A stretch of 64,000 nt of DNA from Leptospira sp. B5-022. GTDB taxonomy: Bacteria; Spirochaetota; Leptospiria; Leptospirales; Leptospiraceae. The notes beneath the pieces are model-generated. The model saw nothing but the letters and a program-made list of their open reading frames with translations. It searched no databases and was not told where the DNA came from. Numbering within the stretch: position 1 is the first letter of the stretch; each line of letters begins with the position of its first letter. The DNA lies in NCBI RefSeq assembly GCF_000347035.1, contig NZ_ANIJ01000015.1, positions 186,001-250,000 on the forward strand, given 5' to 3'. Position numbers and translations under genes: made by a program. Positions 36,937-45,908 of this stretch are shown one piece after another.

Positions 36937-37863
36937 ATGAAATTCAAAAACAAAATCATATTTTTCTTTTTTTCCATTTTTCTGCTTCTCTCATGCACTC
37001 GATACGCAGTGATCACGGAAGAAACTTTTAAAAATCAGACGGCAAATATTGCGTCTAACGTATATCTCACAAACTTTTTAAAACATAGCTCGGACTATCC
37101 GCCTATCCTACTATTGGATCCTATCCTAGTGAATAAAAAGTCCTTATACCTGGGTGATTATAACGGATTGATCGGAGTACTAAGCGGCAATGGATTCTCG
37201 GTATTCCTTTTACATTTCGAAGTGTATCCCGGTTTAGATCTGAAAGAAGTCGGAGAAAAACTACTCCCACAAGCCGTCTCTCAAGTCCAAGGTTTAAGCA
37301 ATCGAAAAGATTACATTTTAGGCGGGGTATCCGTTGGAGGTCAGGCAATTCTTCATTATATACGATTCAAAAAAGATCCTGCAATCTCAAAGGTTTTCTT
37401 TTTAGGGACCGGAATGGATTATAAATACAACGATAGTTTTTTGGATGATATGAAAAAAGAGAAACGATTCGGCACTGACCTTTCCAATTCCTGCAAGAAC
37501 AAAGATAGTTTCTGCTCTAGATTTATTTCTTTGGACGAGGATAATCCGACTACTTTATATCTTTACCAAACATTGTGGAACTATCTCCCTCCATTGGAAG
37601 AAAATCCGAAGGTTTGGACCGATTTCGAATTAATGGATTTTCCTACTCTTTTTGTCGCAGGTAAGTTGGACAATATTGCAACTTCAGAATCTATCCATCC
37701 GGTATATCGTAGAAAAAGAGGATTTTCTCAGTTTTTCGAAGTAGGAAGGGACAATGGAGGAAAGATAGACTATGACCATCTTTCCTTATTTGCACATGAA
37801 TCAGCTCCTTCCGATATTTATCAAAAAATAGCGGATTGGTTGGCTAAGAAGAAAGGAGAGTAA
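36937..37863 (+). CDS. second alpha/beta-hydrolase-like lipoprotein
   Basis: The 308-residue product has a signal peptide ending in LLLSC. The nucleophile elbow is GVSVGG, Asp lies in FVAGKLDNIA and His in DYDHLSLFAHE, so a triad can be assembled. Overall it is more divergent than its neighbour, with a shorter cap. The ATG at 36937 (MKFKNKIIF) gives a proper signal peptide; it starts 14 bp after the previous stop. The two hydrolases probably form an operon. Substrate is unknown. Confidence 0.72.
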   Translation: MKFKNKIIFFFFSIFLLLSCTRYAVITEETFKNQTANIASNVYLTNFLKHSSDYPPILLLDPILVNKKSLYLGDYNGLIGVLSGNGFSVFLLHFEVYPGLDLKEVGEKLLPQAVSQVQGLSNRKDYILGGVSVGGQAILHYIRFKKDPAISKVFFLGTGMDYKYNDSFLDDMKKEKRFGTDLSNSCKNKDSFCSRFISLDEDNPTTLYLYQTLWNYLPPLEENPKVWTDFELMDFPTLFVAGKLDNIATSESIHPVYRRKRGFSQFFEVGRDNGGKIDYDHLSLFAHESAPSDIYQKIADWLAKKKGE

Positions 37864-37871
37864 TTCGGACG

Positions 37872-37976
37872 GCGATGCAGGAATTCCAGTAAGCTCCGAA
37901 CCGCACGTCGAAAGTTATGTTGGAATTCCAACTTCGTGTAAACTGTAAATTCCTGGTCTTGTAGGAGTTCCAACAA
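37872..37976. repeat. cluster of GGAATTCC-type palindromes
   Basis: The gap between two convergent genes holds GCGATGCAGGAATTCC (37872-37887, identical to a half at 11815), a perfect 14-bp palindrome GTTGGAATTCCAAC (37919-37932) and the imperfect dyad TTGTAGGAGTTCCAACAA (37959-37976). These share a TRGGAnTTCC core and look like members of one dispersed intergenic repeat family. Confidence 0.5.
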
Positions 37977-38001
37977 AATGTTAGAAGGGGTTGTAGAAAG
38001 A

Positions 38002-39165
38002 TTACAACTCCAGTGGATTCTTAAATTCCTTTTTCGGTTTAATAGGAGAACAAAGCCCGCGGATACGATTCCATTCTTTATTCGAAATCCCTAATTTTCC
38101 TTTTGGATAGTCGGGATGAGAGATTATATTTTTCACATATTCTATTCTCTCTTGCGTAGCAGGATGAGAACTTAAAAAATCCGGGACATTGACAGTGTCT
38201 TTTTCTTCTTCCCCTTCTACTGGGACTTCGTATTCTTCCTGGATCCTTTTAAAAAAATTCAAAAAACCTTCTCCGGTTAGATTCGATTTTTTTAATTTTT
38301 CCAATGCGATCTCATCCGCTTCGGATTCGTATTCTCTGGAGAATTTTTGGTCGTATATAGTTACGCTTAAGACTTCGTAAAGAGAGTCCATATTTTCCAA
38401 CATGTCCACTCCCTCAAATCCGGAACCGATACCTAAGGACAATAATACTACATTCCCCGCAGAGCGGATCTGCCTTCGGACTCCGTGCCTTTTGTGAATA
38501 TGGGCCATTTCATGGGCCAATACTCCTGCGAGTTCTTCCGGAGTTTCCGTCTTTTTTAATAGTTCCGTAAAAACCACTATGGTCCCACCCGGCATAGCGA
38601 ATGCGTTAAACACATCGTCATCGATCACTATAATATCGTAATCAAAGGGATCGTCCTCATCCTTCAGCTTTTTGCCGATCTTCTTCAAGGTAGATTTTAA
38701 ACTTGGAGAAGAACATTCTGAAAAATAATCCCGGACCCATCCTGACATTACTTGTGATTGTTTTTTATCGTAACTGGTCGGGACAAAAAAATATGCGTAA
38801 GAAAGCCCCGTATTATAAACTGAAAAAGCCAATATTGCGGTAAGTATTAAGGCTCCGATCTTAACACCAAAATTGGCATTCTGCCAAAGATCTAAAAAAG
38901 GTAACTTTCTCAGGGACTTTCTTCCCAAAAGAATCGAGGTATAACTTTCTTTCGAATAAAATACGATTATAAAACTATGAGTTGGATTTTCCGGATTTCT
39001 GATCTCTAATCTAAATTCCCGACCGACGGGATCTAAGTTTAGAATATCGGAATATTGGAAACTAACGGTTTTCTGATCCGAGAGAAAGATTATCTTGTCT
39101 TCCTCCGAGACCAGATTCCCCTGAAAAGGGACAGCCGTTTTTCCGTCGTATAGTTTATCTTTCAT
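38002..39165 (-). CDS. M48 family metallopeptidase
   Basis: The 387-residue product has an N-terminal beta-rich region (about 1-90), one membrane segment (about 103-125) and an M48 protease domain. The zinc motif is LAHEMAHIHKRHG (HExxH at about 218-222), and the third ligand lies in YESEADEIALEKL. PGGTIVVFTELL is also typical. It is like BepA/YcaL-type proteases that work in the periplasm on outer-membrane proteins. It lies 21 bp downstream of the DUF898 gene, and the two are probably co-transcribed. Confidence 0.88.
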   Translation of the reverse strand: MKDKLYDGKTAVPFQGNLVSEEDKIIFLSDQKTVSFQYSDILNLDPVGREFRLEIRNPENPTHSFIIVFYSKESYTSILLGRKSLRKLPFLDLWQNANFGVKIGALILTAILAFSVYNTGLSYAYFFVPTSYDKKQSQVMSGWVRDYFSECSSPSLKSTLKKIGKKLKDEDDPFDYDIIVIDDDVFNAFAMPGGTIVVFTELLKKTETPEELAGVLAHEMAHIHKRHGVRRQIRSAGNVVLLSLGIGSGFEGVDMLENMDSLYEVLSVTIYDQKFSREYESEADEIALEKLKKSNLTGEGFLNFFKRIQEEYEVPVEGEEEKDTVNVPDFLSSHPATQERIEYVKNIISHPDYPKGKLGISNKEWNRIRGLCSPIKPKKEFKNPLEL

Positions 39166-39186
39166 CTGTATTTTCTCGGATTAGTA

Positions 39187-40143
39187 TTAGTCGAAGATAT
39201 CCGCTAATGCTTCCAGAGAACTTTCAAATCCTTCTGCCAATGCGGAAGCTCCCTTGTCATATTCAGGCTGGATCTGGCTAAGATCCGGTTCCACTTCCAG
39301 AGAGATCGCTTCATAAAATAGTTTGTACCAAATCACGGCAATCCAAGGAAATGCCAAACCTAAAGAGAACAAGATCGCCAAATAGGAAAGGATGGTATAA
39401 ACCAGTATATCTTCTCCCTTTAAATTGGACTTGAATCTGATCCCGTTTACCGTGGTGTGATTCCAAAAATAGTTATAAACGTTTGCCTGCCACCAAAAAG
39501 TGTAAAATCCTAATGTCGGCAAAAGAAGAAGGAAACCTTTTATATGGATCCAAAATAAAGATCCCCCCTTACCGTCAAATTTGAACCCTGCGTTCCCGTA
39601 ATACGTATTTTCTATCTGGAACCTTTTCAGACGTATCGTGAACCAGGGAGAATAAAATCCGAATGTGATAATCGTAAGCGGAAGGCCGATTAGGAAAATT
39701 TTAACAAGTTCCAGTACTCTTCCCGCGAAATGAAATCGGATATTATTGTAAGACGTCCTACTTAAATGAAATCTCAATCTTCCTACGAAAATAAAAGGTC
39801 CTAATATATATAAAAGAAGGAAGATCGGGATCAAGTTGGAGAGAGGTTCAAATTCCGGAGAAAAGACCCACCATTGTAACGGAAATTTGATCGCGCAGAA
39901 TAGGATAATTGCGATCGGAGCCGCTTTTAAGAATCCTAAAAATCTTTCCAGACCGGTGGCGTGAAAATCAAACCTTTGTCCCAAAAAAACGGTATGTTGT
40001 CTTAAGTATTTTTCGACCCTTACCCTTGCCCAAAATGAATAAATACCTAAAGTACTGATGGTAGCTAAAGCATTAAAAAGATATAATTTAAGCAATTCCC
40101 ATCCGGTCCCATCAAACTTGGCCCGGGTCGTTGAATTTTCCAT
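39187..40143 (-). CDS. DUF898 (YjgN-like) membrane protein
   Basis: The 318-residue integral membrane protein has the repeated DUF898 unit: GTGWELLKLYLFNALATI, followed by TLGIYSFWARVRVEKYLRQH. A related unit recurs later (GGSLFWIHIKGFLLLLPTLG, FYTFWWQANVYNYFWNHT). Six or more hydrophobic helices are visible. The family's function is unknown. The pairing with an M48 protease is common for this family in my recollection and suggests an envelope quality-control link, which is inference. Confidence 0.83.
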   Translation of the reverse strand: MENSTTRAKFDGTGWELLKLYLFNALATISTLGIYSFWARVRVEKYLRQHTVFLGQRFDFHATGLERFLGFLKAAPIAIILFCAIKFPLQWWVFSPEFEPLSNLIPIFLLLYILGPFIFVGRLRFHLSRTSYNNIRFHFAGRVLELVKIFLIGLPLTIITFGFYSPWFTIRLKRFQIENTYYGNAGFKFDGKGGSLFWIHIKGFLLLLPTLGFYTFWWQANVYNYFWNHTTVNGIRFKSNLKGEDILVYTILSYLAILFSLGLAFPWIAVIWYKLFYEAISLEVEPDLSQIQPEYDKGASALAEGFESSLEALADIFD

Positions 40144-40291
40144 TTCATTCTCCTGAAAGATTCCCTATTCGTAAATCAAGGATTACGCAAAAGTTTACAA
40201 ACAGAGGGTCAGATTAGATCTCTGTTTCCCGTCTGCAAGAAACAAATTTCCAACCGATTTCCTTTTACATTGGAATAGGATCTATTTTATA

Positions 40292-40903
40292 CTACCCGGA
40301 ACGTTTCCAACCCAGTCGTTCCAAGACTTTTTTTATATCTTCCCAAACGTCTCTTTTTAAGGGACTATTCTCTCCACCGTTGCGGATTACGTAACTTGGA
40401 TGGTAAGTTGGCATGACAGGGATCCCGTGAAAGTCTCCCCAATTTCCCCTAAGTTTCGTGATCCCTTCTTTTGTTCTCAAAATAAATCTAGTAGAGGGAT
40501 TTCCTAAGGTAATGATCACTTTAGGTTGTATGATCGAAATTTGCCTTAGTAAAAAAGGAGAACATGCGATCACCTCATCTTCTTCGGGGGGTCTGTCCTT
40601 TTCAAATTTTAGATCTACTGTAGGTCTACATTTTGTGATGTTCGCGATGTAGACGCTGTCTCTAGAAACTCCCATCCCTCTTTCAATAATCCTAGTTAAT
40701 AATTCTCCCGCTTTTCCTACGAAGGGCCTGCCTGTCAGGTCCTCTTGTTTCCCTGGACCTTCTCCTATGAACATAACTTCCGCATTCGGATTACCTTCTC
40801 CGAACACGGTTTGAGTCCGAGTCTTACTCAATTTGCATCGAACACAAGGAGCCACTTCTCTTGCGATGATCTCCAACTCTTGTTCTTTCGAAGTTTCACT
40901 CAT
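40292..40903 (-). CDS. uracil-DNA glycosylase, family 4 (Fe-S)
   Basis: The 203-residue enzyme removes uracil from DNA. It has the family 4 motifs GEGPGKQED (about 48-56) and the HPS box in MPTYHPSYV (His about 168). Four Cys (about 20, 23, 92, 114) should bind a 4Fe-4S cluster. The ATG at 40903 follows AAGGGTAGGT. Opening the frame further upstream would add a His/Met-rich stretch that is merely the reverse strand of the CDF gene, so the long form is rejected. Confidence 0.9.
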   Translation of the reverse strand: MSETSKEQELEIIAREVAPCVRCKLSKTRTQTVFGEGNPNAEVMFIGEGPGKQEDLTGRPFVGKAGELLTRIIERGMGVSRDSVYIANITKCRPTVDLKFEKDRPPEEDEVIACSPFLLRQISIIQPKVIITLGNPSTRFILRTKEGITKLRGNWGDFHGIPVMPTYHPSYVIRNGGENSPLKRDVWEDIKKVLERLGWKRSG

Positions 40904-40996
40904 ACCTACCCTTATCGATAAAGAGAACCTATTATCCTGCAACCAATTTCTAAAAAAGTGACTGGAAGATTTCGAACCGTTCTTTATCTTAGATCC

Positions 40997-41938
40997 ATGC
41001 ACGGACATCATCATCATTCTCACGATGATCATCATGAACATTCTCACTCTCATTCGGGCGATCCGCATTCGACTTCTATGCCTGAAAACTCCCGTGCATT
41101 CTTATTCGCGTTCCTTTTGAACTTCGGATTTGCCGGGATCGAATTTGTAGGCGGTTATTTTTTCGATAGTTTGGCCATTCTTTCGGATTCACTCCATGAT
41201 CTGGGAGATAGCGGATTTTTAGCTCTTGCTTGGATCTTTCAAAAGATCGCAGCAAAACCAAGGACCCAAACGTTCACATTCGGGTTCCGAAGACTTAGTC
41301 TTTCCGCCGCATTAGTAAATTCTTTTGTTCTATTCTTAGGATCTTTCGGGATCTTATTCTTTGCTATTTCCAAATTGAAAGAACCAGGTTCACCAAACGG
41401 CTGGGGAATGTTAGGACTTTCCGTATTAGGTGTGATCGTAAACGGAGCTGCGTTATTCAAATTAAAAAACAGCTCCGGTCTAAATGCAAAGACTGCATTC
41501 CTTCATCTTTTAGAAGATGTGTTAGGATGGGTCGCGGTATTCTTCGGAAGTATCGCTTTATTGTTATTCAAATGGTCTTGGGTGGATCCTGTCTTATCCA
41601 TAGCAATCTCTCTTTGGGTCGGCATCCAATCATTCCGCAATCTTAGAAAGATACTTCTTTTACATCTGCAATCTTCTCCGGAAGGGATCGATACCAAAGA
41701 ATTAGAAAATCGGATCTTGAAATTAAAGGGGGTTCGCTCAGTTCATGATCTTCATCTTTGGTCTATGGATGGAGACTATCATGTTCTTACACTTCATGTC
41801 GGCGTTCAGGAAACTTCCATCGCGCAAGCTCAGAAATTAAAGGAGAAGATCCGTAATATCACTAAAGAATTCCATATCCCTCATGCAACTGTGGAATTAG
41901 AACCTGCAGGTGCGGAATGTCCGTATCAGGAATGCTGA
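40997..41938 (+). CDS. cation diffusion facilitator (zinc/cobalt/cadmium type)
   Basis: The 313-residue transporter starts at MHGHHHHSH with a His-rich N terminus (about 13 His in the first 27 residues), likely a metal-binding cytoplasmic tail. The CDF core has metal-site residues in SDSLHDLGD (helix 2) and HLLEDVLGW (helix 5) and a C-terminal cytoplasmic domain with LKGVRSVHDLHLWSMDG. It exports divalent metal, probably zinc, against a proton gradient. It is divergent from the glycosylase gene. Its stop abuts that of the chemoreceptor. Confidence 0.9.
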   Translation: MHGHHHHSHDDHHEHSHSHSGDPHSTSMPENSRAFLFAFLLNFGFAGIEFVGGYFFDSLAILSDSLHDLGDSGFLALAWIFQKIAAKPRTQTFTFGFRRLSLSAALVNSFVLFLGSFGILFFAISKLKEPGSPNGWGMLGLSVLGVIVNGAALFKLKNSSGLNAKTAFLHLLEDVLGWVAVFFGSIALLLFKWSWVDPVLSIAISLWVGIQSFRNLRKILLLHLQSSPEGIDTKELENRILKLKGVRSVHDLHLWSMDGDYHVLTLHVGVQETSIAQAQKLKEKIRNITKEFHIPHATVELEPAGAECPYQEC

Positions 41939-43900
41939 TCAGTGGATCCTGAAGGAATCCACTAATTCCCTAAGTCGGTTCGTCTTCGAATTCATTTCCG
42001 AAGTGCGGGCTTTTAATGATTTTGTGGATCCGTTCGATTCCTCGATCGACTCATTGATCTGATATACTTTAGAAGCAATCTCTTGCAACGCATTCTTTTG
42101 TTCAATCGTACTTGCGCTGATGGACAAAGATCTTTCCTTTATAGTAGTAATAGAAGCTTCCAATTTTTCCTTTATTTTCATTTCCTCCGGAAGAAGTAGA
42201 GTCATTTCGTTTAACCCATCAAAAATAGAATCCACTCCGGAGGTGATCAATCGCCAAGAATTTACTGAGGCATCTACTGCAGACTTACCGGCTTGGGCTT
42301 CTTCCGAATTATTAACTACTATTTTGCGTATTTCTAATATACTCTGCGAAGTCTGTTCGGCTAACTTAGTAATTTCGGAAGCCACCACTGCAAATCCTCT
42401 TCCTGCCTCTCCGGCCCTTGCAGATTCAATGGACGCGTTGATTGCGAGCAATTCCACTTTTTCGGCGATTTCATTAATGATATCCACAATTTTACCGATT
42501 TTGTCCGAACTTTTAGAAATACCATCGATAGTCTTCACAAGAGACCCTAGATTCGTTTCGCTTTCATTCGCTACTTGTTTCATTCTTTCCATTGAAGTTT
42601 TTACTACTTGGATCCCATTAGAGATCCTCTCTATTAGAATCGAGAGTTCCCCGGCTTTTTCCGTTAGAAAAGATAAACTTTCAATCTCTGCCTCAACGGT
42701 ATTGGTAACAAATTCGGAGGAAGATGCAATTTCTTCCGTCGTCGCAGTCAACTCCTGAATAGAAGAAAAATTATTGCTCGAAGTCTTTTCTAATGTATCC
42801 GAAACGGAGACGTTCAAATCGGCTATCTCTTTTAATCCTTCTGTCACTTGAATTACGTCCGCCAAAACCAAACGAATTCTTTCGACGAACGTATTAAAAC
42901 CGACCGCTATCTCCCCGAATTCCGCACCGGCATTCTCATCCAATCGTTTCGTAAGATCCCCTTTTCCTACGGCAATTCCTTCCATCCTTTTAACGACATT
43001 CCCGAATTGGGAAGATAATTTAAACAATGTAATCGCGATACCAACGACAGGAATCGTTAACAAAACAAAAATGAACCCGAGAATCGAATAATTACGAATT
43101 TTTAAACTGCTTATCCTATTTATTAAACCTTGTTCAAGAGAATCAGAAGATGCTTGATACAGATCTTCTGTATATTTCGAAATATTTAACAATTCTTCGG
43201 ATAATTGCTTCCGATAATCTTCTGTTCCATTTACATTCGATATTAGATTATTTAAATTTATCAGACCGGATTTAAACCTGGAATATGGAGTAAGTAATCG
43301 ATTATTATAATCAGAATTAGTTTCGAGAATCACTGAGATGCCTCGGTCCATTCCAGAAATCGTTTCTGTTAACACTCCGGATTTGGAAATTAGCCTTACT
43401 TGGAAACTTTCGAAATTTGCCCCCCGCTCTTGATTCATACGATTTATCTCTTCCAATAATTTATAGAGTATAGGTATACGTATGAGTACGATATCCATCA
43501 GATAGTACGTATCCAAGTCAGGATCTAAAATGAGATTTGAAACATCTCCGATTCTGTTATTCAATTCTAAAAGTTTATTGATTTCCCTTTCAGATAATTC
43601 GGGAGATTTTTGATTAGGGGTTTCCTTTTTGAATAATTCCAAAGTGGGAGAAAGTTCTATTATTAATTTTGAATTTCTGAATTCGTGATCGAAAGTTTTC
43701 ATCTTTGTAGACCAATCCGTTTTTTGATCCTTCCATAGGTGCATAACTCTTCTTAATAAATGAACACCGGATAATTCCTTTTCAGCGAACTCGATTCGTA
43801 TATTTTGTTCCGAGACTAAAAAATAGATTATGAATGGGTAAGGTAATGAAAGAAATACGGATAAAAATAAAATCCTCTGCCAAATTTTCCAATTTTTCAT
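41939..43900 (-). CDS. methyl-accepting chemotaxis protein
   Basis: The 653-residue chemoreceptor has membrane helices at about 11-30 and 272-294. The periplasmic part (about 31-270) looks all-helical, as in four-helix-bundle or double-HBM sensors. A HAMP region (about 295-345) and a signalling coiled-coil follow. The hairpin tip reads [26 protein letters not shown], close to the consensus. It lacks an obvious CheR-binding pentapeptide at the C terminus. The ligand is unknown. The gene is on its own. Confidence 0.92.
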   Translation of the reverse strand: MKNWKIWQRILFLSVFLSLPYPFIIYFLVSEQNIRIEFAEKELSGVHLLRRVMHLWKDQKTDWSTKMKTFDHEFRNSKLIIELSPTLELFKKETPNQKSPELSEREINKLLELNNRIGDVSNLILDPDLDTYYLMDIVLIRIPILYKLLEEINRMNQERGANFESFQVRLISKSGVLTETISGMDRGISVILETNSDYNNRLLTPYSRFKSGLINLNNLISNVNGTEDYRKQLSEELLNISKYTEDLYQASSDSLEQGLINRISSLKIRNYSILGFIFVLLTIPVVGIAITLFKLSSQFGNVVKRMEGIAVGKGDLTKRLDENAGAEFGEIAVGFNTFVERIRLVLADVIQVTEGLKEIADLNVSVSDTLEKTSSNNFSSIQELTATTEEIASSSEFVTNTVEAEIESLSFLTEKAGELSILIERISNGIQVVKTSMERMKQVANESETNLGSLVKTIDGISKSSDKIGKIVDIINEIAEKVELLAINASIESARAGEAGRGFAVVASEITKLAEQTSQSILEIRKIVVNNSEEAQAGKSAVDASVNSWRLITSGVDSIFDGLNEMTLLLPEEMKIKEKLEASITTIKERSLSISASTIEQKNALQEIASKVYQINESIEESNGSTKSLKARTSEMNSKTNRLRELVDSFRIH

Positions 43901-44200
43901 TTTTCTCTACCGGTTAACGTTCCTAACGCTTTTGGATTGATTTTGACGAGACAAAAGGAGTAAATTAACAAACACAGAGGTTGAAAATTATCAACATTCG
44001 ATATAGGCCTACGGGGACAATATCTCTCCTTTGGTGGATTTTTCGTTGGGGCTTATGTTATTGCGGTTATTATTCAGGCTTATTTTGGACATAATTGGTT
44101 TTCTTTTTCATTCGAATATTCCTGAACATGTTTCAATTCCATACTCCTGAACAAACCTTCTATACTTGACAGGGCGGAAACGACCCGGATTTTGGTTGGT
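43901..44200. other. intergenic region upstream of a small gene
   Basis: About 300 bases between the chemoreceptor start and a 49-codon gene. I see no convincing reading frame or structured RNA. A TTGACA at 44166-44171 may be the -35 box for the small gene. The rest is unremarkable AT-rich sequence; the chemoreceptor's promoter must lie in its left part. Confidence 0.5.
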
Positions 44201-44350
44201 ATGAACCAAAAAACAGCTAAACTTCTCAAAAAATACGCGGAAGCAAAAGGTATTAACGAGAAACAGATCAAACGTGAGTGGCTGGTATTAAACGAATTTC
44301 AGAAGGACCAAAAAAAACAGGAAATCCTGAAAGAACTGGTTAAAAAGTAA
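44201..44350 (+). CDS. small basic helical protein, 49 residues
   Basis: A short open frame, MNQKTAKLLKKYAEAKGINE and on to KELVKK, encodes a lysine-rich, helical, Leu/Val-patterned protein with no Cys, signal or membrane segment. The amphipathic pattern and codon use look like a real gene, and the opposite-strand frame is not plausible. There is no Shine-Dalgarno. A TTGACA at 44166 would put transcription start close to the ATG, so a leaderless message is possible. The family is not recognised. It is followed by hairpins before queD. Confidence 0.6.
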   Translation: MNQKTAKLLKKYAEAKGINEKQIKREWLVLNEFQKDQKKQEILKELVKK

Positions 44351-44403
44351 TCCGCTACCTGAGCCTTCTTAAGACCGGATTCACAAAGTCGGTCCATGTA
44401 TTC

Positions 44404-44435
44404 CCGGATCGGTTCTCCGAAACCGGGCTTTCATT
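44404..44435 (+). terminator. possible terminator before queD
   Basis: CCCGG (44404-44408) pairs with CCGGG (44424-44428), and internally CGGTT with AACCG as an alternative. The following sequence CTTTCATTTT is T-rich. It may end transcription of the 49-residue gene. Confidence 0.4.
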
Positions 44436-44466
44436 TTCCAGAACCAACCACTCATCCAATGTCTAA

Positions 44467-44844
44467 ATGGAAGAAATAGAACTTACCAAAGAATTTCGTT
44501 TCGATGCCGCACATTTCCTTCCGAATGTTCCGGAAGGTCATAAGTGCAGAAGGATGCACGGACATAGTTTTCGATTCAAATTACATCTGAAAGGTAGGGT
44601 AGACGAAAAAACAGGTTGGTTGATGGACTTCGCAGAAGTTAGTAAGGTTGTTAAACCGCTTCTCGAAAACTATCTAGATCATTATCTTTTGAATGAGATC
44701 GAAGGTCTAGAAAATCCTACCAGCGAAAATATCAGCATTTGGTTGTGGAAAAAACTTAGACCTGAGCTTCCTCTTTTATACAAGATCACTTTAAACGAAA
44801 CTTGTACTAGCGCCTGTGTTTATAACGGACCTTCCGAGAAATAA
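44467..44844 (+). CDS. queD: 6-carboxy-tetrahydropterin synthase
   Basis: The 125-residue enzyme makes 6-carboxytetrahydropterin, the second step toward queuosine. Zinc ligands are His16 in FDAAHFLP and His31/His33 in MHGHSF; the catalytic Cys27 lies in HKCRRMHGH. The middle DEKTGWLMDFAEV and PTSENISIWLW are also conserved. It is 3 bp upstream of queC, so the two form a queuosine operon. Confidence 0.93.
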   Translation: MEEIELTKEFRFDAAHFLPNVPEGHKCRRMHGHSFRFKLHLKGRVDEKTGWLMDFAEVSKVVKPLLENYLDHYLLNEIEGLENPTSENISIWLWKKLRPELPLLYKITLNETCTSACVYNGPSEK

Positions 44845-44847
44845 AAG

Positions 44848-45555
44848 ATGAGTCCTTCTGCTAAGTCGAACAGCGTTCGAACGAAATCTCATTCTAAAGA
44901 TCCAAAGGCAGTCGTTCTTTTCTCAGGCGGTTTGGATTCCACTACTTGTTTGTTCCAAGCAATCCAAGACGGTTATTCTCCTATAGCTCTTTCCTTCGAC
45001 TATAATCAAAAACACAAACAAGAACTGAAATCGGCCAAAAAGATCGCAAAACTTTTAGATATACCTCATCTGATCCAAAAATTGAATCCTGAATTTTTCC
45101 AAGGTTCTTCCCTTACTGAAAAGAAGATCAAGGTACCTAAAAATTCTTTGGGGCATTCTGAGATCCCAAACACTTACGTTCCAGGAAGAAATATTTTATT
45201 TTTATCTTTCGGAGTCTCTCTGGCAGAAGGTATCGGAGCCAAGAGACTCTATATTGGCGTGAATGCATTGGATTATTCCGGTTATCCGGATTGCAGACCT
45301 GAATTTATCAAAGTTTATTCTGATGCAATCCGTCTCGGGACCAAAACAGGAGCGGAAGGTCATCCTCTTGAGATCTGCACACCTTTGCAGTTCCTGGATA
45401 AAAAAGAGATCGTTTTATTAGGCTCTAAATTAGGCGTTCCGTTTGCCATGACTCATTCTTGCTACGATCCCGTCGGAGGCAAACCTTGCGGAAAATGCGA
45501 CTCCTGCCTGCTTCGAAAAAAGGGTTTTCAGGAAGCAGGCGTCCCAGAAAAGTGA
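44848..45555 (+). CDS. queC: 7-cyano-7-deazaguanine synthase
   Basis: The 235-residue ATP-dependent enzyme makes preQ0. The PP-loop is LFSGGLDSTTC near residues 24-34. The C-terminal zinc site has Cys residues in SCYDPVGGKPCGKCDSCLLR. It is complete. Together with QueD it supplies the base that becomes queuosine in tRNA; queE and queF are not in view. Confidence 0.94.
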   Translation: MSPSAKSNSVRTKSHSKDPKAVVLFSGGLDSTTCLFQAIQDGYSPIALSFDYNQKHKQELKSAKKIAKLLDIPHLIQKLNPEFFQGSSLTEKKIKVPKNSLGHSEIPNTYVPGRNILFLSFGVSLAEGIGAKRLYIGVNALDYSGYPDCRPEFIKVYSDAIRLGTKTGAEGHPLEICTPLQFLDKKEIVLLGSKLGVPFAMTHSCYDPVGGKPCGKCDSCLLRKKGFQEAGVPEK

Positions 45556-45619
45556 ACGAACAGATTTTAAGGCATCGGTTTTGAGGATTTTTTCCCGCCG
45601 CCGTCCATAGGAAGCTAAT

Positions 45620-45901
45620 ATGGAACAGTTCGTAAGCTACCTGACGATATTTTTAATCGCAGTGTTCGTAGGAATCGAGGTCATCAACCGTATTCCTCCT
45701 TTATTACATACCCCTCTTATGTCAGGCTCTAATGCCATTTCAGGGATCACGATCATCGGGGCGATCCTAACTCTTCATACAACCAATCATTGGATCATTC
45801 AAGTATTAGGATTTCTAGCAATTGTTGCGGCAACCGTCAACGTGATCGGAGGGTTCGTAGTAACTCACCGTATGTTGGGAATGTTCAAGAAAAAGGATTA
45901 A
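45620..45901 (+). CDS. pntAB: NAD(P) transhydrogenase alpha-2 subunit (membrane part)
   Basis: The 93-residue product has three membrane helices (about 8-22, 40-58, 63-84), with HTPLMSGSNAISGITIIGAI, the conserved part of the dII alpha segment of proton-translocating transhydrogenase. It lacks the NAD-binding domain I, which in split systems is a separate gene (pntAA). No pntAA is adjacent: the gene upstream is queC. The ATG follows AGGAAGC. It precedes pntB by 7 bp. Confidence 0.88.
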   Translation: MEQFVSYLTIFLIAVFVGIEVINRIPPLLHTPLMSGSNAISGITIIGAILTLHTTNHWIIQVLGFLAIVAATVNVIGGFVVTHRMLGMFKKKD

Positions 45902-45908
45902 ACCATAA

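Noticed and set aside
40904..41068. N-terminal extension of the uracil-DNA glycosylase rich in Met, Arg and Ile.
   Set aside because: This is simply the reverse strand of the CDF transporter's His codons. The ATG at 40903 has a good ribosome site and matches the family length.
44080..44271. A 63-codon minus-strand frame.
   Set aside because: It lies opposite the better-looking 49-residue plus-strand gene, has no ribosome site and encodes an unremarkable hydrophobic head.
44360..44466. Possible preQ1 riboswitch before queD-queC.
   Set aside because: The leader has only short hairpins and none of the conserved preQ1 aptamer segments. It reads better as a terminator of the small upstream gene.
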